Below, in pieces: positions 51,264 through 60,596 of a DNA stretch of 64,000 bases (position 1 is the stretch's first letter; each line of letters begins with the position of its first letter). This stretch comes from Streptomyces akebiae (GTDB taxonomy: Bacteria; Actinomycetota; Actinomycetes; Streptomycetales; Streptomycetaceae): NCBI RefSeq assembly GCF_019599145.1, contig NZ_CP080647.1, forward strand, positions 5,580,001 to 5,644,000, written 5' to 3'. Both the position numbers and the translations under genes were made by a program. The notes beneath the pieces were generated by a model that was not told the DNA's origin, searched no databases, and saw only the letters and a list, made by a program, of their open reading frames with translations.

Positions 51264-51950
51264 TCAGCTGTCGGCCGGCCCTGTGGGTCCCGTCAGCTCC
51301 GTCAGCTCCGCCAGCTCCGTCCGCAGGTTCTCCCGGGCTCGGGCCTCCCACTCCCGCTGTCCGTACGGCGTCCTGAACAGCCTTGGCAGGTTGAGGAGTT
51401 GACGCAGCACCGCCGCGCGGCCCGCTCGGAACGCGTCGTCCGGGACGAAGCCGTACTCCTCCCGCACGGCGGCGGCGTACGCGGCGTACGCGTCCGGCGG
51501 TGACGCCAGGATCGCCAGGTCCGCGTCGCACAGGACCTGCCCGTTCGGGTCGTCGTCGGCCGGATCGTGCGTGACGGTGAGGCGCACCAGCCGCGCCACC
51601 TCCGCCGTCCTCTCCTGCGACACCCCCGCCTCCGGCAGCGCCCGCTCGGCGAGCCGGGCCGAGCGCTCCTCGTTCTCCGACCGCTCCGGCAGATAGACCG
51701 CGTCGTGGAACCAGGCGGCCAGACGGACGAGGTCCGGGTCCGTCGCGTGGTCCTCCAGCACCTCGATACGGTCCAGCACCGCCGTGAGGTGGTCGAGGGT
51801 GTGGTACTTCCGCTGGGGCTCCGACCAGCGCTTGATCAGGTTGTCGCAGTACGGGAACGGATCGGGGCGGCGGGCCCCGTCCCGGGCCGACGACAACGCG
51901 GGCAGCCAGCGGTGGCGAAGGGCTTCGCCGGGGGACTGGGAGTCGGGCAT
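51264..51950 (-). CDS. HD-domain predicted metal-dependent phosphohydrolase
   Basis: 228 residues: KYHTLDHLTAVLDRIEVLED, AAWFHDAVYLPERSENEERS (the H-D pair) and VLCDADLAILASPPDAYAAY (second Asp). It contains HD metal ligands H...HD...D. It is the common stand-alone HD protein of actinobacteria, with no known substrate. ATG 51950. The end is Glu-Leu-Thr-repetitive (LRTELAELTELTGPTGP). Confidence 0.87.
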   Translation of the reverse strand: MPDSQSPGEALRHRWLPALSSARDGARRPDPFPYCDNLIKRWSEPQRKYHTLDHLTAVLDRIEVLEDHATDPDLVRLAAWFHDAVYLPERSENEERSARLAERALPEAGVSQERTAEVARLVRLTVTHDPADDDPNGQVLCDADLAILASPPDAYAAYAAAVREEYGFVPDDAFRAGRAAVLRQLLNLPRLFRTPYGQREWEARARENLRTELAELTELTGPTGPADS

Positions 51951-52039
51951 GTACGCATTGTGCCGTGGTGGTGCGCCGTGCTGGTGGTGGTGCGCCGTGG
52001 TCGTGCGCCCGGCGGCCCTCTGCCCCTAGCGTGGGGTGC

Positions 52040-52717
52040 ATGACGACTGTGGCTGATACGCACGATGTACGGGACCCCGGACTCCCCGCGCGGCTGCTGG
52101 CCGGTGAGCGGGACGCGCTGGTGCCGCTGTTGCGGGGGAGGCCGGAGGCGGACTTCGGGGCGGCGACCTGTTGTCCGGGGTGGAGTGTGCGGGACATGCT
52201 GGCGCACTGTTCCGCCGTGTTGTCGCGGGTGGTGGAGGGCCGGCTCGAGAAGGGCGTGTTCAGCCCGGAGTCGAACGACCGGGACATCGCCGAGCGGGTC
52301 GAGTGGCCCGTCGCGCGGATCGTGGACGCGCTGGAGCGGGGCATGACCGAGGCGGGCCCGGTCATCGCCGACGCCGGTGGCGTCCTGGACGGCGTCGCTT
52401 TCGGCGAGTGGGTGCACGCCGGTGACGTACGCGAGGCGTGGAGTCTGCCAGGCGCGTACGACGGTCCCCAACTCGGCTTGGCGGTGGAGCTGTTGACCCA
52501 CCTCACCCGGGTGGGCGGCACCCGCCCGCTGCACGCCGACCTCGACGACACCGACACGCCCCTGCTGCTCGGCGCCCCGAGCGGCGACGCCCCGCCCGCC
52601 CGCTACATCGGCGACGCCTCCACCCTCGTACGCCTCTACTCGGGCCGCCGCCCGCCCGCCGGGACGTCATATGAGCTGGCCGGCGCGACCGAGGCCGAGC
52701 TCATCCTCCATCCCTGA
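52040..52717 (+). CDS. Maleylpyruvate-isomerase/mycothiol (MDMPI) family protein
   Basis: 225 residues: PGWSVRDMLAHCSAVLSRVV, ESNDRDIAERVEWPVARIVD and FGEWVHAGDVREAWSLPGAY. The three His positions of the MDMPI DinB-like fold are present. Family members use mycothiol; the substrate is unknown. It is divergent from the HD gene. Confidence 0.84.
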   Translation: MTTVADTHDVRDPGLPARLLAGERDALVPLLRGRPEADFGAATCCPGWSVRDMLAHCSAVLSRVVEGRLEKGVFSPESNDRDIAERVEWPVARIVDALERGMTEAGPVIADAGGVLDGVAFGEWVHAGDVREAWSLPGAYDGPQLGLAVELLTHLTRVGGTRPLHADLDDTDTPLLLGAPSGDAPPARYIGDASTLVRLYSGRRPPAGTSYELAGATEAELILHP

Positions 52718-52740
52718 GCCCGGCCGCGGTCACGGGTCGG

Positions 52741-53544
52741 TCAGCCCCAGGTGGAGATGAACTTCGCCGCGTAGCCCTTCTCGTGGCCCGCCGCGTTGGG
52801 GTGGAAGGTCGCCGTCGTGTCGGACGTGTTGACGCCGTGGACCCACGGGTCGGTGCCGCACGCCCCGTGGCCGGTGAACTGCTTGCGCATGTCGACGAAG
52901 TGGACGCCCGCGTCGACCGCCGCCTTCGCCGTGCCCTCGGCGAGGGCGTCGGCCAGCCCGTTCATGTCGGCGCGCTTCTTGGCGCTGAGCTCGATCGGGG
53001 AGCACACGCCGGTGGTGGAGAGCGTCTGCGGGTAGCCGAAGACGAGTATCAGGGCCTTCGGCGAGCGCGCCTTGATGTCCTTGTAGAGGCCGCTGAGTTC
53101 ACCCACGAGCTGGTTCCTGGCGACAGCCGACATCCACCCGGTGGCCAGCGCGCAGGCGCTCTCGGTGTCGGTCAGGCACGTCCTGACCACCGTCGAGAAC
53201 TGGGTGTCGTTGCCGCCCACCGTGAGCGTGACGAGGTTCGTCGACGCGCTCAGCGCGGACAACTGCTCGGCCCGTACGTCCGCGATGGTCGCGCCGCTGC
53301 AGGTGACGTCCTTCAGCGTGTACTCGGGGTTGGCCGCCGCCCACAGGTGGGGGTAGTTCTTCGTGCTCCGCTTGCAGTCGCCGCTCGCCGGGTCGTACGA
53401 GCCCGCGCCGACGCCGGACGCGTACGAGTCGCCGAGCGCGACGTACTCGGCGGTCGGCGTCGCCGCCTGGGCCGGGGCGCCCGCCGCGACCAGTCCCGCG
53501 AACGTCATCAGACCTGCGGCGACGGCCGCTGTGATTCTGCGCAT
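52741..53544 (-). CDS. Secreted SGNH/GDSL esterase
   Basis: 267 residues with a signal peptide (RRITAAVAAGLMTFAGLVAA, cut near AQAA). SGNH blocks: ALGDSYASGVGAG (Ser), TCSGATIADVRAE (Gly), TVGGNDTQFS (Asn), and WVHGVN...ATFHPNAAGHEKG (Asp/His). It carries Cys pairs for disulfides. It is a secreted lipase/esterase, like the S. coelicolor SCO1725 type. AGAGGGAAG precedes ATG 53544. Confidence 0.92.
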   Translation of the reverse strand: MRRITAAVAAGLMTFAGLVAAGAPAQAATPTAEYVALGDSYASGVGAGSYDPASGDCKRSTKNYPHLWAAANPEYTLKDVTCSGATIADVRAEQLSALSASTNLVTLTVGGNDTQFSTVVRTCLTDTESACALATGWMSAVARNQLVGELSGLYKDIKARSPKALILVFGYPQTLSTTGVCSPIELSAKKRADMNGLADALAEGTAKAAVDAGVHFVDMRKQFTGHGACGTDPWVHGVNTSDTTATFHPNAAGHEKGYAAKFISTWG

Positions 53545-53760
53545 GACTTCCCTCTGCGTCGATCTCTGAAGCTTGAAGCCGGAATTGATCGCAGAGCGTA
53601 CAGCGGGAAATGGGACTCGCAATTCACTGTGCACGGGAGGGCAACTGCCTCTGCCCTCAAGGGCATTGGTGCGACGAGTTTCCCGATACGAAGCAACCTG
53701 ACGGGCCTTCTGACCCTCTCACTCGCCGAATCCCAGTCGTGAGAGCCAGAGGGGTCCTCG

Positions 53761-54138
53761 ATGAACCGTTCGCTCGCCCGCCGCGCGCTCCGCTTCGCCG
53801 GTGTCACCGGTGCGGCGCTGGCGGCCACCGTCGCCACCGCGCTGCCCGCGCACGCCATCAACCGCGTGGACTGCGGGGACCGGAGTGACTTCCTGTACTT
53901 CGAGGTCGACGGCGTGAATCCCTGCTTCGCCAACGCCGGCACCATCGATGTCGCCATCTACGGCGTGGGCTGGATGAACACCGGCAACAACGAGGTGAGC
54001 TTCAAGTACCGCACGGTTCTGGGCGGCCCTCAGTGGGACTCGGGCCGCCTCCCGAAGTGGTACGCCTTCGACCTCGGCCTCGCCTCCGGTTCCCCCAGCG
54101 GCAAGGTTCACAAGATCGAGCAGATCACCATTTACTGA
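53761..54138 (+). CDS. Secreted beta/gamma-crystallin-like small protein
   Basis: 125 residues: signal MNRSLARRALRFAGVTGAAL ... LPAHA, then INRVDCGDRSDFLYFEVDGV, NPCFANAGTIDVAIYGVGWM and WYAFDLGLASGSP. The Cys pair and beta pattern fit Streptomyces killer-toxin-like/metalloproteinase-inhibitor crystallin folds. An antimicrobial or inhibitor role is known for some members, not shown here. It converges with, and overlaps by 7 bases, the DUF397 gene. Confidence 0.72.
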   Translation: MNRSLARRALRFAGVTGAALAATVATALPAHAINRVDCGDRSDFLYFEVDGVNPCFANAGTIDVAIYGVGWMNTGNNEVSFKYRTVLGGPQWDSGRLPKWYAFDLGLASGSPSGKVHKIEQITIY

Positions 54139-54347
54139 GGGGCGCGGAGTTCCCGGGCCGCCGCCGCGACAAAGCACGACCAGGCGGCGGCCTGGAATAC
54201 GAGAACATCGCCGGTCGCGTTTTTGCTGTCGCGGACGGGGACGATTCCGGGGAGATCGTCGGAGACTTCGACGCACTCCGCGCTGTTGCCCCCGCTGTAG
54301 CTGCTCTTACGCCAAGTCGCGGTCCTCAGATCGGGTGCGTTGCGCAT
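54132..54347 (-). CDS. DUF397 protein (second pair)
   Basis: 71 residues: MRNAPDLRTATWRKSSYSGG, then VPVRDSKNATGDVLVFQAAA. It overlaps the XRE gene end by 41 bases. It forms a second XRE-DUF397 couple in the window, with different sequence from the pair at 43505-44540. Confidence 0.92.
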   Translation of the reverse strand: MRNAPDLRTATWRKSSYSGGNSAECVEVSDDLPGIVPVRDSKNATGDVLVFQAAAWSCFVAAAARELRAPQ

Positions 54348-55170
54348 CCTCGTACTCCTTGGCCGCCTGCTCGATCAGGGCGAGGGACACGCCAGGCGAC
54401 AGTGCCGCACCCCCAATCAGATCGTAGGACAGCGTGGAACGCGTCACTACGGCAGGATCGTCCTGGAGACGGCCAGTTTCGGACCCGTCGGCGTAAGCGA
54501 GGGGAGGGGCGTCCTCGAACGTCATGAGCTTGAACATGCCCGTCATCCCGGCATTCGCTCCCTCCGCCAGCGGTAGCACCTGGACGATGATCCGGTGGCG
54601 CCTGGCCATCGCCGCGATGTGCTCCAACTGCGCGGCCATGACCGCCGGTCCGCCCACCGGGCGACGTACGACCATCTCGTCCAGCACAGCCCAGTACTGA
54701 GGCTTTCGCGGGTTCTCGAAGATGTGCGCTCGTGCGCGGCGGGCCGCTACCCGACCCTCGACCGCGTCCTCCGGCAGGAACGGGTCGTAGGCCCGGACGA
54801 CCGCGCGCGTGTACTCGGCCGTCTGCAGCAGGCCCGGCACCAGGATCGGCGCCCAGTCCTTGATCGTGAGCGCCAGGCCCTCGAACTCCACCACATCTGC
54901 GAAGTGATGCTCGTACGGGGACTGTCGCGCCGCCTCCAGGTTCCGTGTGAAGAACCCGTCCGTGCCCAGCACCTCGTCCGCCATCCTCGCGAACTCCGGC
55001 TGCATCCGGCGCGTCCCGACCTCCAGCATCCCCACGTACGCCCCGCTGATGAACATCGCGGCCCCCAGGTCCTCCTGGGACAGGCCCGCCCGTTCCCGCC
55101 GGTGGCGCAGTTCCGCGCCGTACATCGCCCGCGTGGACTGGGACGGGTCGATGGTCCTGGGCTTGGGCAT
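54307..55170 (-). CDS. XRE-family regulator with DUF5753 (second copy)
   Basis: 287 residues: YGAELRHRRERAGLSQEDLG, ISGAYVGMLEVGTRRMQPEF (HTH), then RQSPYEHHFADVVEFEGLAL and IVQVLPLAEGANAGMTGMFK (DUF5753). ATG 55170 gives MPKPRTIDPSQ, parallel to MPGPKDLDPSS in the first copy. It is divergent from cutC across 170 bases that contain a DasR-like site. Confidence 0.92.
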   Translation of the reverse strand: MPKPRTIDPSQSTRAMYGAELRHRRERAGLSQEDLGAAMFISGAYVGMLEVGTRRMQPEFARMADEVLGTDGFFTRNLEAARQSPYEHHFADVVEFEGLALTIKDWAPILVPGLLQTAEYTRAVVRAYDPFLPEDAVEGRVAARRARAHIFENPRKPQYWAVLDEMVVRRPVGGPAVMAAQLEHIAAMARRHRIIVQVLPLAEGANAGMTGMFKLMTFEDAPPLAYADGSETGRLQDDPAVVTRSTLSYDLIGGAALSPGVSLALIEQAAKEYEDAQRTRSEDRDLA

Positions 55171-55293
55171 GGGCAACTCCCTCTCGTACAGCCGGTCTTG
55201 TTGCTGCGCGCCGATTCGAGGGTAGATGCGCAGGGTGGTCGGACGCGTGCGAAACGTGACGGCCGTGTCCAACAGCCCGGATAGTTGTTAAAT

Positions 55294-55304
55294 TGGACTA
55301 GACC
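55294..55304. promoter_or_regulatory. DasR-type operator (dre) upstream of cutC
   Basis: TGGACTAGACC matches the dre core TGGTCTAGACC at 10 of 11 positions and is flanked by AAT/TGT. It is 37 bases from the cutC ATG, a typical operator position. Confidence 0.65.
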
Positions 55305-55340
55305 TGTTGTCGTCACGTGTAGCCCGAGGGAAGGGGCCCC

Positions 55341-56066
55341 ATGACCACGCGCGCGCTTCTGGAGGTGATCGCCCTCGACGCCGAGGACGCCGTCGCCGCC
55401 CAGGCCGGAGGTGCCGACCGGCTGGAGCTGGTGGCGGACATGGCGGCCGACGGGCTCACCCCGACGGTCGCGACGTTCGTGGAGGTGCAGGCCGCGGTCG
55501 ACATCCCCGTACGGGTCATGCTGCGGCTGGCGGACGGGTTCGCGGCGGGGCGGGTGGACGCGTTGGTGCGGGTCGCGTGCGACCTGCGGGCGGCCGGGGC
55601 CGAGGAGTTCGTGCTCGGGTTCCTCGGGGAGGACGGCGGGCCGGATCTGGACGCCGTGGAGCGGGTGGTCGCCGAGCTGGACGGCCGCTCGTGGACGTTC
55701 CACCGGGCGATCGACCGCGCCGCCGACCGGGACGCCCTGCGCAAGCAGCTCGCGGACCTGCCGGGGCTTGACACGTATCTGACGGCGGGGTCGGCGCAGG
55801 GCGTGGACGACGGGCTGCCGGTGCTGCTGGCCGAGGCCGCGAGACGCGGGGAACCCGGCTACACGCAGCGCCTCATGATCGGCGGTGGCCTCCGCCTGGA
55901 GCACATCCCCCGGCTGCGCGCCGCCCGCGTCGACGCCTTCCACATCGGCGGCGCGGCCCGCCCGTACGGCTGGACCGCGCCGGTCGCCGCCGAGGCCGTA
56001 CGGGACTGGCGCGAGGCCCTGGACGCCCGAGTCGCCCGAGCGGGGGCGAGGACCCGGGGCGACTGA
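55341..56066 (+). CDS. cutC: CutC-family protein
   Basis: A 241-residue TIM-barrel: LEVIALDAEDAVAAQAGGAD, RLELVADMAADGLTPTVATF, WTFHRAIDRAADRDALRKQL and MIGGGLRLEHIPRLRAARVD. CutC was first linked to copper tolerance, but that role is weakly supported and the enzyme activity is unknown. An upstream dre site hints at amino-sugar control here. GAAGGGGCCCC lies before the ATG. Confidence 0.88.
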   Translation: MTTRALLEVIALDAEDAVAAQAGGADRLELVADMAADGLTPTVATFVEVQAAVDIPVRVMLRLADGFAAGRVDALVRVACDLRAAGAEEFVLGFLGEDGGPDLDAVERVVAELDGRSWTFHRAIDRAADRDALRKQLADLPGLDTYLTAGSAQGVDDGLPVLLAEAARRGEPGYTQRLMIGGGLRLEHIPRLRAARVDAFHIGGAARPYGWTAPVAAEAVRDWREALDARVARAGARTRGD

Positions 56067-56096
56067 CGTCCCGGGCGCCGTAGCCCCGCCCTGCCC

Positions 56097-56882
56097 TCAG
56101 GCGTTCGGGTCGAAGGAGATCCCCGACGGCATGGCCTTGGTGAGGTTCGAGGCGAAACTGCCGTCCTTGAGGCCGAAGTTGGCGCTGCCGAAGTCGTAGG
56201 AGACGAGGATGTCGCGGATGCCGGCCGGGTAGCCGTTCCAGCCGACCAGCGGCGGGTACTGCCAGGTGCCCTCGTGGTTCTCCGGCGGCTCGTCGTTCGA
56301 GCCCGCGAGGCGGAAGCAGTGCGTCCGGATGCCGTCCTTGTGGTAGACGATCTTCGGGTGGGTGCCGTCCCAGCGGACCGAGGACGCGGCGTGCACGGTG
56401 AAGCCGCCGTGGGCGGAGGTCGAGACGTACTGGGCCGTGCCGTTCTGCACCCAGACCACGACGTGCTCCCAGTCGTGCCGGTGGCCGCCGATGCTGCTGC
56501 CCGCGACCGCCTGGTCCTTCTCGAAGTAGAGGTCGTACATGATCGCGCACCAGCCGTTGTTGCACTTGTAGCGCGAGTAGCCGTTGGTGTTGTCCAGGTC
56601 GGACTGGTCGCGGCAACTGCCGTTCAGTGAACCGGTGGGCTTCAGGCCGCCGTTGACCGTGCCCGTCGGACCGATCGCGGGCGTCGAGTAACAGCCGTCC
56701 GTGTCGTAGTCGTACGCCGGCTGCCACGTCTTCTCCAACGTCTCCGCGTTGGCGGGCAGCGCGGCGGGCGGAGCCGCGTACGCACTGCCGGCGACGCCGA
56801 CCACCAGCGCGACGGTGGCGCCGAGCACCACGGCGGATCTGCGGAAACGATGCGAAGTGCGCGTGCGCGAACCTGTCTTCAC
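56097..56882 (-). CDS. NPP1/NLP-family secreted protein (necrosis-inducing-like)
   Basis: 261 residues with an export signal (RRSAVVLGATVALVVGVAGS-AYA). The NLP signature heptad GHRHDWE (residues 133-139) is intact and is followed by HVVVWVQN; CRDQ...CNNGWCAIMYDLYF supplies Cys pairs. In plant pathogens NLPs bind glycosylinositol-phosphorylceramides and lyse dicot cells; bacterial members are fewer and their role is often unknown. The start is GTG 56882 with GGAGGTCGCA. Confidence 0.9.
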   Translation of the reverse strand: MKTGSRTRTSHRFRRSAVVLGATVALVVGVAGSAYAAPPAALPANAETLEKTWQPAYDYDTDGCYSTPAIGPTGTVNGGLKPTGSLNGSCRDQSDLDNTNGYSRYKCNNGWCAIMYDLYFEKDQAVAGSSIGGHRHDWEHVVVWVQNGTAQYVSTSAHGGFTVHAASSVRWDGTHPKIVYHKDGIRTHCFRLAGSNDEPPENHEGTWQYPPLVGWNGYPAGIRDILVSYDFGSANFGLKDGSFASNLTKAMPSGISFDPNA

Positions 56883-57198
56883 TGCGACCTCCTGAGCCTG
56901 CCGTGGGGGATGGCATGCGCAGGTCAGATTGACGCTACTCGCGGGTAGTGCGCAAGGGGCCGGAGGTGTCGGAGTGATGAAGAATCAATCATTGTGAAGA
57001 ACCTGTGAGTTGCGGCCCGGGGGATGGGATGGGCGGGGACGCGCCACATCACAGGTCGATATCCGCCACGTAGTTGTTGTGTGCGAAGTCGCCGTGAAGG
57101 GACTTCCGGAGATCATCGCGGGCTCGCGCGCGGGCATAGTGGTCTCCGCCCCAGCCAAGCGGGGGCATGACAAGTTTCATCACACGGGGACGGGCTCC
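56883..57198. other. Gap between NLP gene and serine protease
   Basis: 316 bases with divergent promoters expected at both ends. No gene, hairpin or known operator was recognised; a short AT-richer patch lies near 56975-57000. Confidence 0.5.
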
Positions 57199-58455
57199 AT
57201 GCCATTCATACGCCGCCGCGGCCTCACGGCCGCTGCCGCCGTGATCGCCGCGGTCATGGTCACTACCACCGCCTGCGGCAAGACCGAGGAGAGCGGGGCC
57301 AAGGCCTCCGACTCCACCACCGCCCAGGCGGACGCGGGCGACAACATCGACACCGGCGAGAACGAGAGCGGCGGTGACACGACCGTCGGCGGCTTCAAGC
57401 TGCCGGAGGGCGTGCCCACCGAGCTCGACGGTGACGCGCTGCAGAAGTGGAAGGACGGTGGCTGGCAGGACTTCAGCGGCGACTGGGCCTCCAAGGCGGA
57501 GGACTTCGCCAACCCGTACATCGAGGACTTCTGGACGCCGGAGCGCATCGCCGAGGCCGAGGAGAACCTGCCGGACCTGCCCGCGATCGCCGAGGCGGGC
57601 AACACCGCCACCGGTTCGAGCAAGACCACCCAGGTCTGGCTGCCCGACGGCAAGGTCAAGAAGCAGCAGGCCGGCAGGGTCAAGGCGACCTACCACAAGT
57701 ACGCGCCCCCGGTCGGCAAGCTCTTCTTCACCACGCCCCAGGGGTCGAGCGTCTGCTCCGCCGCCGTCGTGAAGGACCCGGCGCACCCGGGCAGGTCCAA
57801 CCTCGTGTGGACCGCCGGGCACTGTGTGCACGCGGGCAAGGGCGGCGGCTGGTACCGCAACATCGCCTTCGTCCCGTCCTTCAACAACACGGGCAAGCTG
57901 AACATCGGCCAGGCGTCGGCCAACTACCGCGCCGCCAACGTCTCCCCGTACGGCGTCGCCTGGGCCGACTGGGCCACCACCTCCGGCACCTGGATCAAGG
58001 GCGGCGCCGCGAGCGAGGGCACCGTGGCCGCCGCGTACGACTACGCGGTGCTGCACGTGAAGCCGGAGAAGGGCTCCAAGTCCCTGGAGGAGCGCCTCGG
58101 TTCGGCCCTGCCGGTGTGGTTCAACGCCCCCGCCGCCAACAAGGTCAAGAACATGAAGGTGCGCGGCTACCCGGCCGAGGCCCCGTACGACGGCTCGAAG
58201 ATGTACCACTGCCAGGGCGCTACCAAGCGCTTCGTCCTCGGCTACAGCTACCCGAGCGACTACCCGGCCCAGTACATGGTCGGCTGCACCATGAACGGCG
58301 GCGCCTCCGGCGGCCCCTGGTTCATGTCCCACAAGGGCCGCACCTACCTGGTCTCCAACAACTCCCTCAGCGACCGCTCGACGTTCATCACCGGGCCCCG
58401 GCTCGGCAAGAACGCCAAGCAGGTCTACCTGGCGACCAGCAACAAGTTCAAGTAG
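57199..58455 (+). CDS. V8/trypsin-like secreted serine protease, possible lipoprotein
   Basis: 418 residues. N-terminal MPFIRRRGLTAAAAVIAAVM then VTTTACG, a lipobox-like Cys. The pro-region is acidic, residues 30-150. Catalytic triad: H208 (WTAGHCVHAG), D281 (YDYAVL), S370 (MNGGASGGPWF). It has the glutamyl-endopeptidase-like fold. The propeptide suggests activation after export. Terminator at 58473. Confidence 0.9.
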   Translation: MPFIRRRGLTAAAAVIAAVMVTTTACGKTEESGAKASDSTTAQADAGDNIDTGENESGGDTTVGGFKLPEGVPTELDGDALQKWKDGGWQDFSGDWASKAEDFANPYIEDFWTPERIAEAEENLPDLPAIAEAGNTATGSSKTTQVWLPDGKVKKQQAGRVKATYHKYAPPVGKLFFTTPQGSSVCSAAVVKDPAHPGRSNLVWTAGHCVHAGKGGGWYRNIAFVPSFNNTGKLNIGQASANYRAANVSPYGVAWADWATTSGTWIKGGAASEGTVAAAYDYAVLHVKPEKGSKSLEERLGSALPVWFNAPAANKVKNMKVRGYPAEAPYDGSKMYHCQGATKRFVLGYSYPSDYPAQYMVGCTMNGGASGGPWFMSHKGRTYLVSNNSLSDRSTFITGPRLGKNAKQVYLATSNKFK

Positions 58456-58472
58456 GCGGAACACCCGCTGAT

Positions 58473-58504
58473 CGGCCCCCGGTGACCTCGGTCGCCGGGG
58501 GCCG
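58473..58504. terminator. Terminator between the protease and helR
   Basis: The arms CGGCCCCCGG (58473-58482) and CCGGGGGCCG (58495-58504), 12-base loop, serve both convergent genes. Confidence 0.85.
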
Positions 58505-58517
58505 TCGCGCGCACCCC

Positions 58518-60596
58518 CTAGGCCAGCTGCGGCGGCAGCGGTGCCGCGTGCGTGACGATCAGGCCCGAGACCGCTCGGGTGAGGGTCACGTAGAGGCGGC
58601 GCAGGCCCGTCCGTTCGTCGGGCTCGCCGTCGACGACGGCCTGCGGCTCGTCCAGGACGACATAGTCGTACTCCAGGCCCTTGGCGAGTGAGGCCGGGAC
58701 CAGGGTCAGGCGGGTCTCCTGCGTCGTCTCCTCACCCGGGGCCAGGTAGGCGAGGCCCGCCGCCGTCAGCGCCTCGGCGAGGGCGGGGACGCGGGCGTCG
58801 GCGGCGATGAGGCCCGTCGACCCCTCGTTGCGGAGCAACTCCTCGCAGGCGGCGACCACATGGGAGTCGTCGGCGCTCGGCCGTACCTCGAAGAAGCCCG
58901 GGTTCTCCCGGACGGACGCGACCGGCGTCAGACCGGGCGCGATGTGCGGCAGGAGCCGGGAGGCGTAGGTGATGACGTCGGTCGGGACACGGAAACCGGC
59001 CGTCAGCTCCTCCACATGGGCCTCCGCCTTGCCCAGGTGGGCCAGCGCCTCCTGCCAACTCCGCGTCGCCCACGGGGTCGTGCCCTGCGCGAGGTCGCCG
59101 AGGACCGTCGCGGAACCGGTGGTGCAGCGGCGGCCCACCGCCCGGTACTGCATGGGGGAGAGGTCCTGCGCCTCGTCGAGGACCACGTGCCCCAGCGAAT
59201 GCGTCCGCTGCACGAGGTCGGTGGCCTCGTCGATCAGCACGGCGTCGGCGGCCGACCACTTCACCGACTTCACGCTCCGCGCCGGCTTCGCCCACAGGAT
59301 CGTCTTCCGCTCCTCCTCGGTCAGGATCCCGTCCGCGTGCTCGGCGAGGAAGTCCGCGTCGGAGAGCAGCCGCAGGACGAGCTTCGCGGGATCGACGGGC
59401 GGCCAGATCGCCTTCACAGCCGCCTTCACCGCCGCGTTGCGGGCCACCGCGTCCTGCACCCGGTCGTCGGGCGCCTCACCGGACCGCTCCATCTGCACCA
59501 GCACGGAGTGCGCGATCCGCTGCGGCAGGGCGTCGCGGGCGGCCCCGTAGCGAATGTCCCGGTCCAGCAACTCCCGCACGATGTCTTCGAGTTCGTACGC
59601 CGGTACGCGCCAGCGACGCGACCCCCGGACGACCACGACCGGCTCGGTGGGCAGCGTGACGTGCGACCGTACGGCCCGCCGGAGCACCTCGGCCATGCGG
59701 GCGTCGCCCTTCACGACAGCCGCCGCCGCGTCGTCCGTGCCCCGCACCTCGACGTGGGCGACGAGGTCGTCGACGGTCGCCTGCTTGACCTCCAACTCGC
59801 CCAGCGCGGGCAGCACCTGCTCGATGTAGTGGAGGAAGGAGCGGTTCGGCCCGATGACGAGGGTGCCGGTGCGGGACAGGCGCTCGCGGTGGGCGTACAG
59901 GAGGTAGGCGACCCGGTGCAGGCCGACGGCGGTCTTCCCGGTGCCGGGGCCGCCCTGGACGCAGAGGGAACCGGCGAGGTCGGAGCGGACGATCTCGTCC
60001 TGCTCCGGCTGGATCGTCGCCACGATGTCCCGCATCGGGCCGACACGCGGCCGCTCGATCTCCTGCTGCAGCAGCTTGCTGGTGGTGGCCGCCTCGGCGG
60101 GGTCGGTGAGGTGCTCGTCCTCGTACGCGGTGAGGTCGCCGCCGGTGTACCCGAAGCGGCGCCGCAGCCCGACGTCCAAGGGGTCGGTCCTGGACGCCCG
60201 GTAGAAGGGCTGCGAGACAGGGGCACGCCAGTCGATGACCATCGGGTCGCCGTCCGCGTCGTGCACGTGCCGCCGCCCGATGTAGAACTGCTCTCCCTCC
60301 GCGCCCTCCGCCCGTTCCGCGCCGGGGGCGTGGAGGTAGTCGAGCCGGCCGAAGAAGAGCGGGGTGTGGCTGAGGTCCGCGAGGGCCTTGATCCGCTCCT
60401 CGATCTGGCGGGCCAGCACCTCCGCGTTCACCCAGTTCGCGGTGACGTCTCTGATGTCCAGCGCCTGCACGTCCTCCCGCATGGCCCGCAGCGCGGCACG
60501 GGAGGCGGAGAGATGGGAGCGCTCACGGGAGAGCGGGTCGGTGGGGGCGGCGGGGCCGGCGGGGTCGGCGGGGTCGGCGGTGGGCTGCGCGGACAA
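58518..60596 (-). CDS. helR: HelR: HelD-like RNA-polymerase-recycling ATPase
   Basis: 692 residues, UvrD-like superfamily I without helicase tracking. Walker A GGPGTGKTAVGLHRVAYLLY, Walker B VVLDEAQDLSPMQ, and AKGLEYDYVVLDEPQAVVDG near the end. The N-terminal coiled coil (ERSHLSASRAALRAMREDVQ) reaches the RNA polymerase channel. HelR displaces rifamycins from RNA polymerase and gives tolerance in S. venezuelae; the same role is inferred here. It starts at TTG 60596 with GGAGG seven bases upstream, a rare start. The Ala-Pro-rich first 20 residues are not conserved. Confidence 0.87.
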   Translation of the reverse strand: MSAQPTADPADPAGPAAPTDPLSRERSHLSASRAALRAMREDVQALDIRDVTANWVNAEVLARQIEERIKALADLSHTPLFFGRLDYLHAPGAERAEGAEGEQFYIGRRHVHDADGDPMVIDWRAPVSQPFYRASRTDPLDVGLRRRFGYTGGDLTAYEDEHLTDPAEAATTSKLLQQEIERPRVGPMRDIVATIQPEQDEIVRSDLAGSLCVQGGPGTGKTAVGLHRVAYLLYAHRERLSRTGTLVIGPNRSFLHYIEQVLPALGELEVKQATVDDLVAHVEVRGTDDAAAAVVKGDARMAEVLRRAVRSHVTLPTEPVVVVRGSRRWRVPAYELEDIVRELLDRDIRYGAARDALPQRIAHSVLVQMERSGEAPDDRVQDAVARNAAVKAAVKAIWPPVDPAKLVLRLLSDADFLAEHADGILTEEERKTILWAKPARSVKSVKWSAADAVLIDEATDLVQRTHSLGHVVLDEAQDLSPMQYRAVGRRCTTGSATVLGDLAQGTTPWATRSWQEALAHLGKAEAHVEELTAGFRVPTDVITYASRLLPHIAPGLTPVASVRENPGFFEVRPSADDSHVVAACEELLRNEGSTGLIAADARVPALAEALTAAGLAYLAPGEETTQETRLTLVPASLAKGLEYDYVVLDEPQAVVDGEPDERTGLRRLYVTLTRAVSGLIVTHAAPLPPQLA

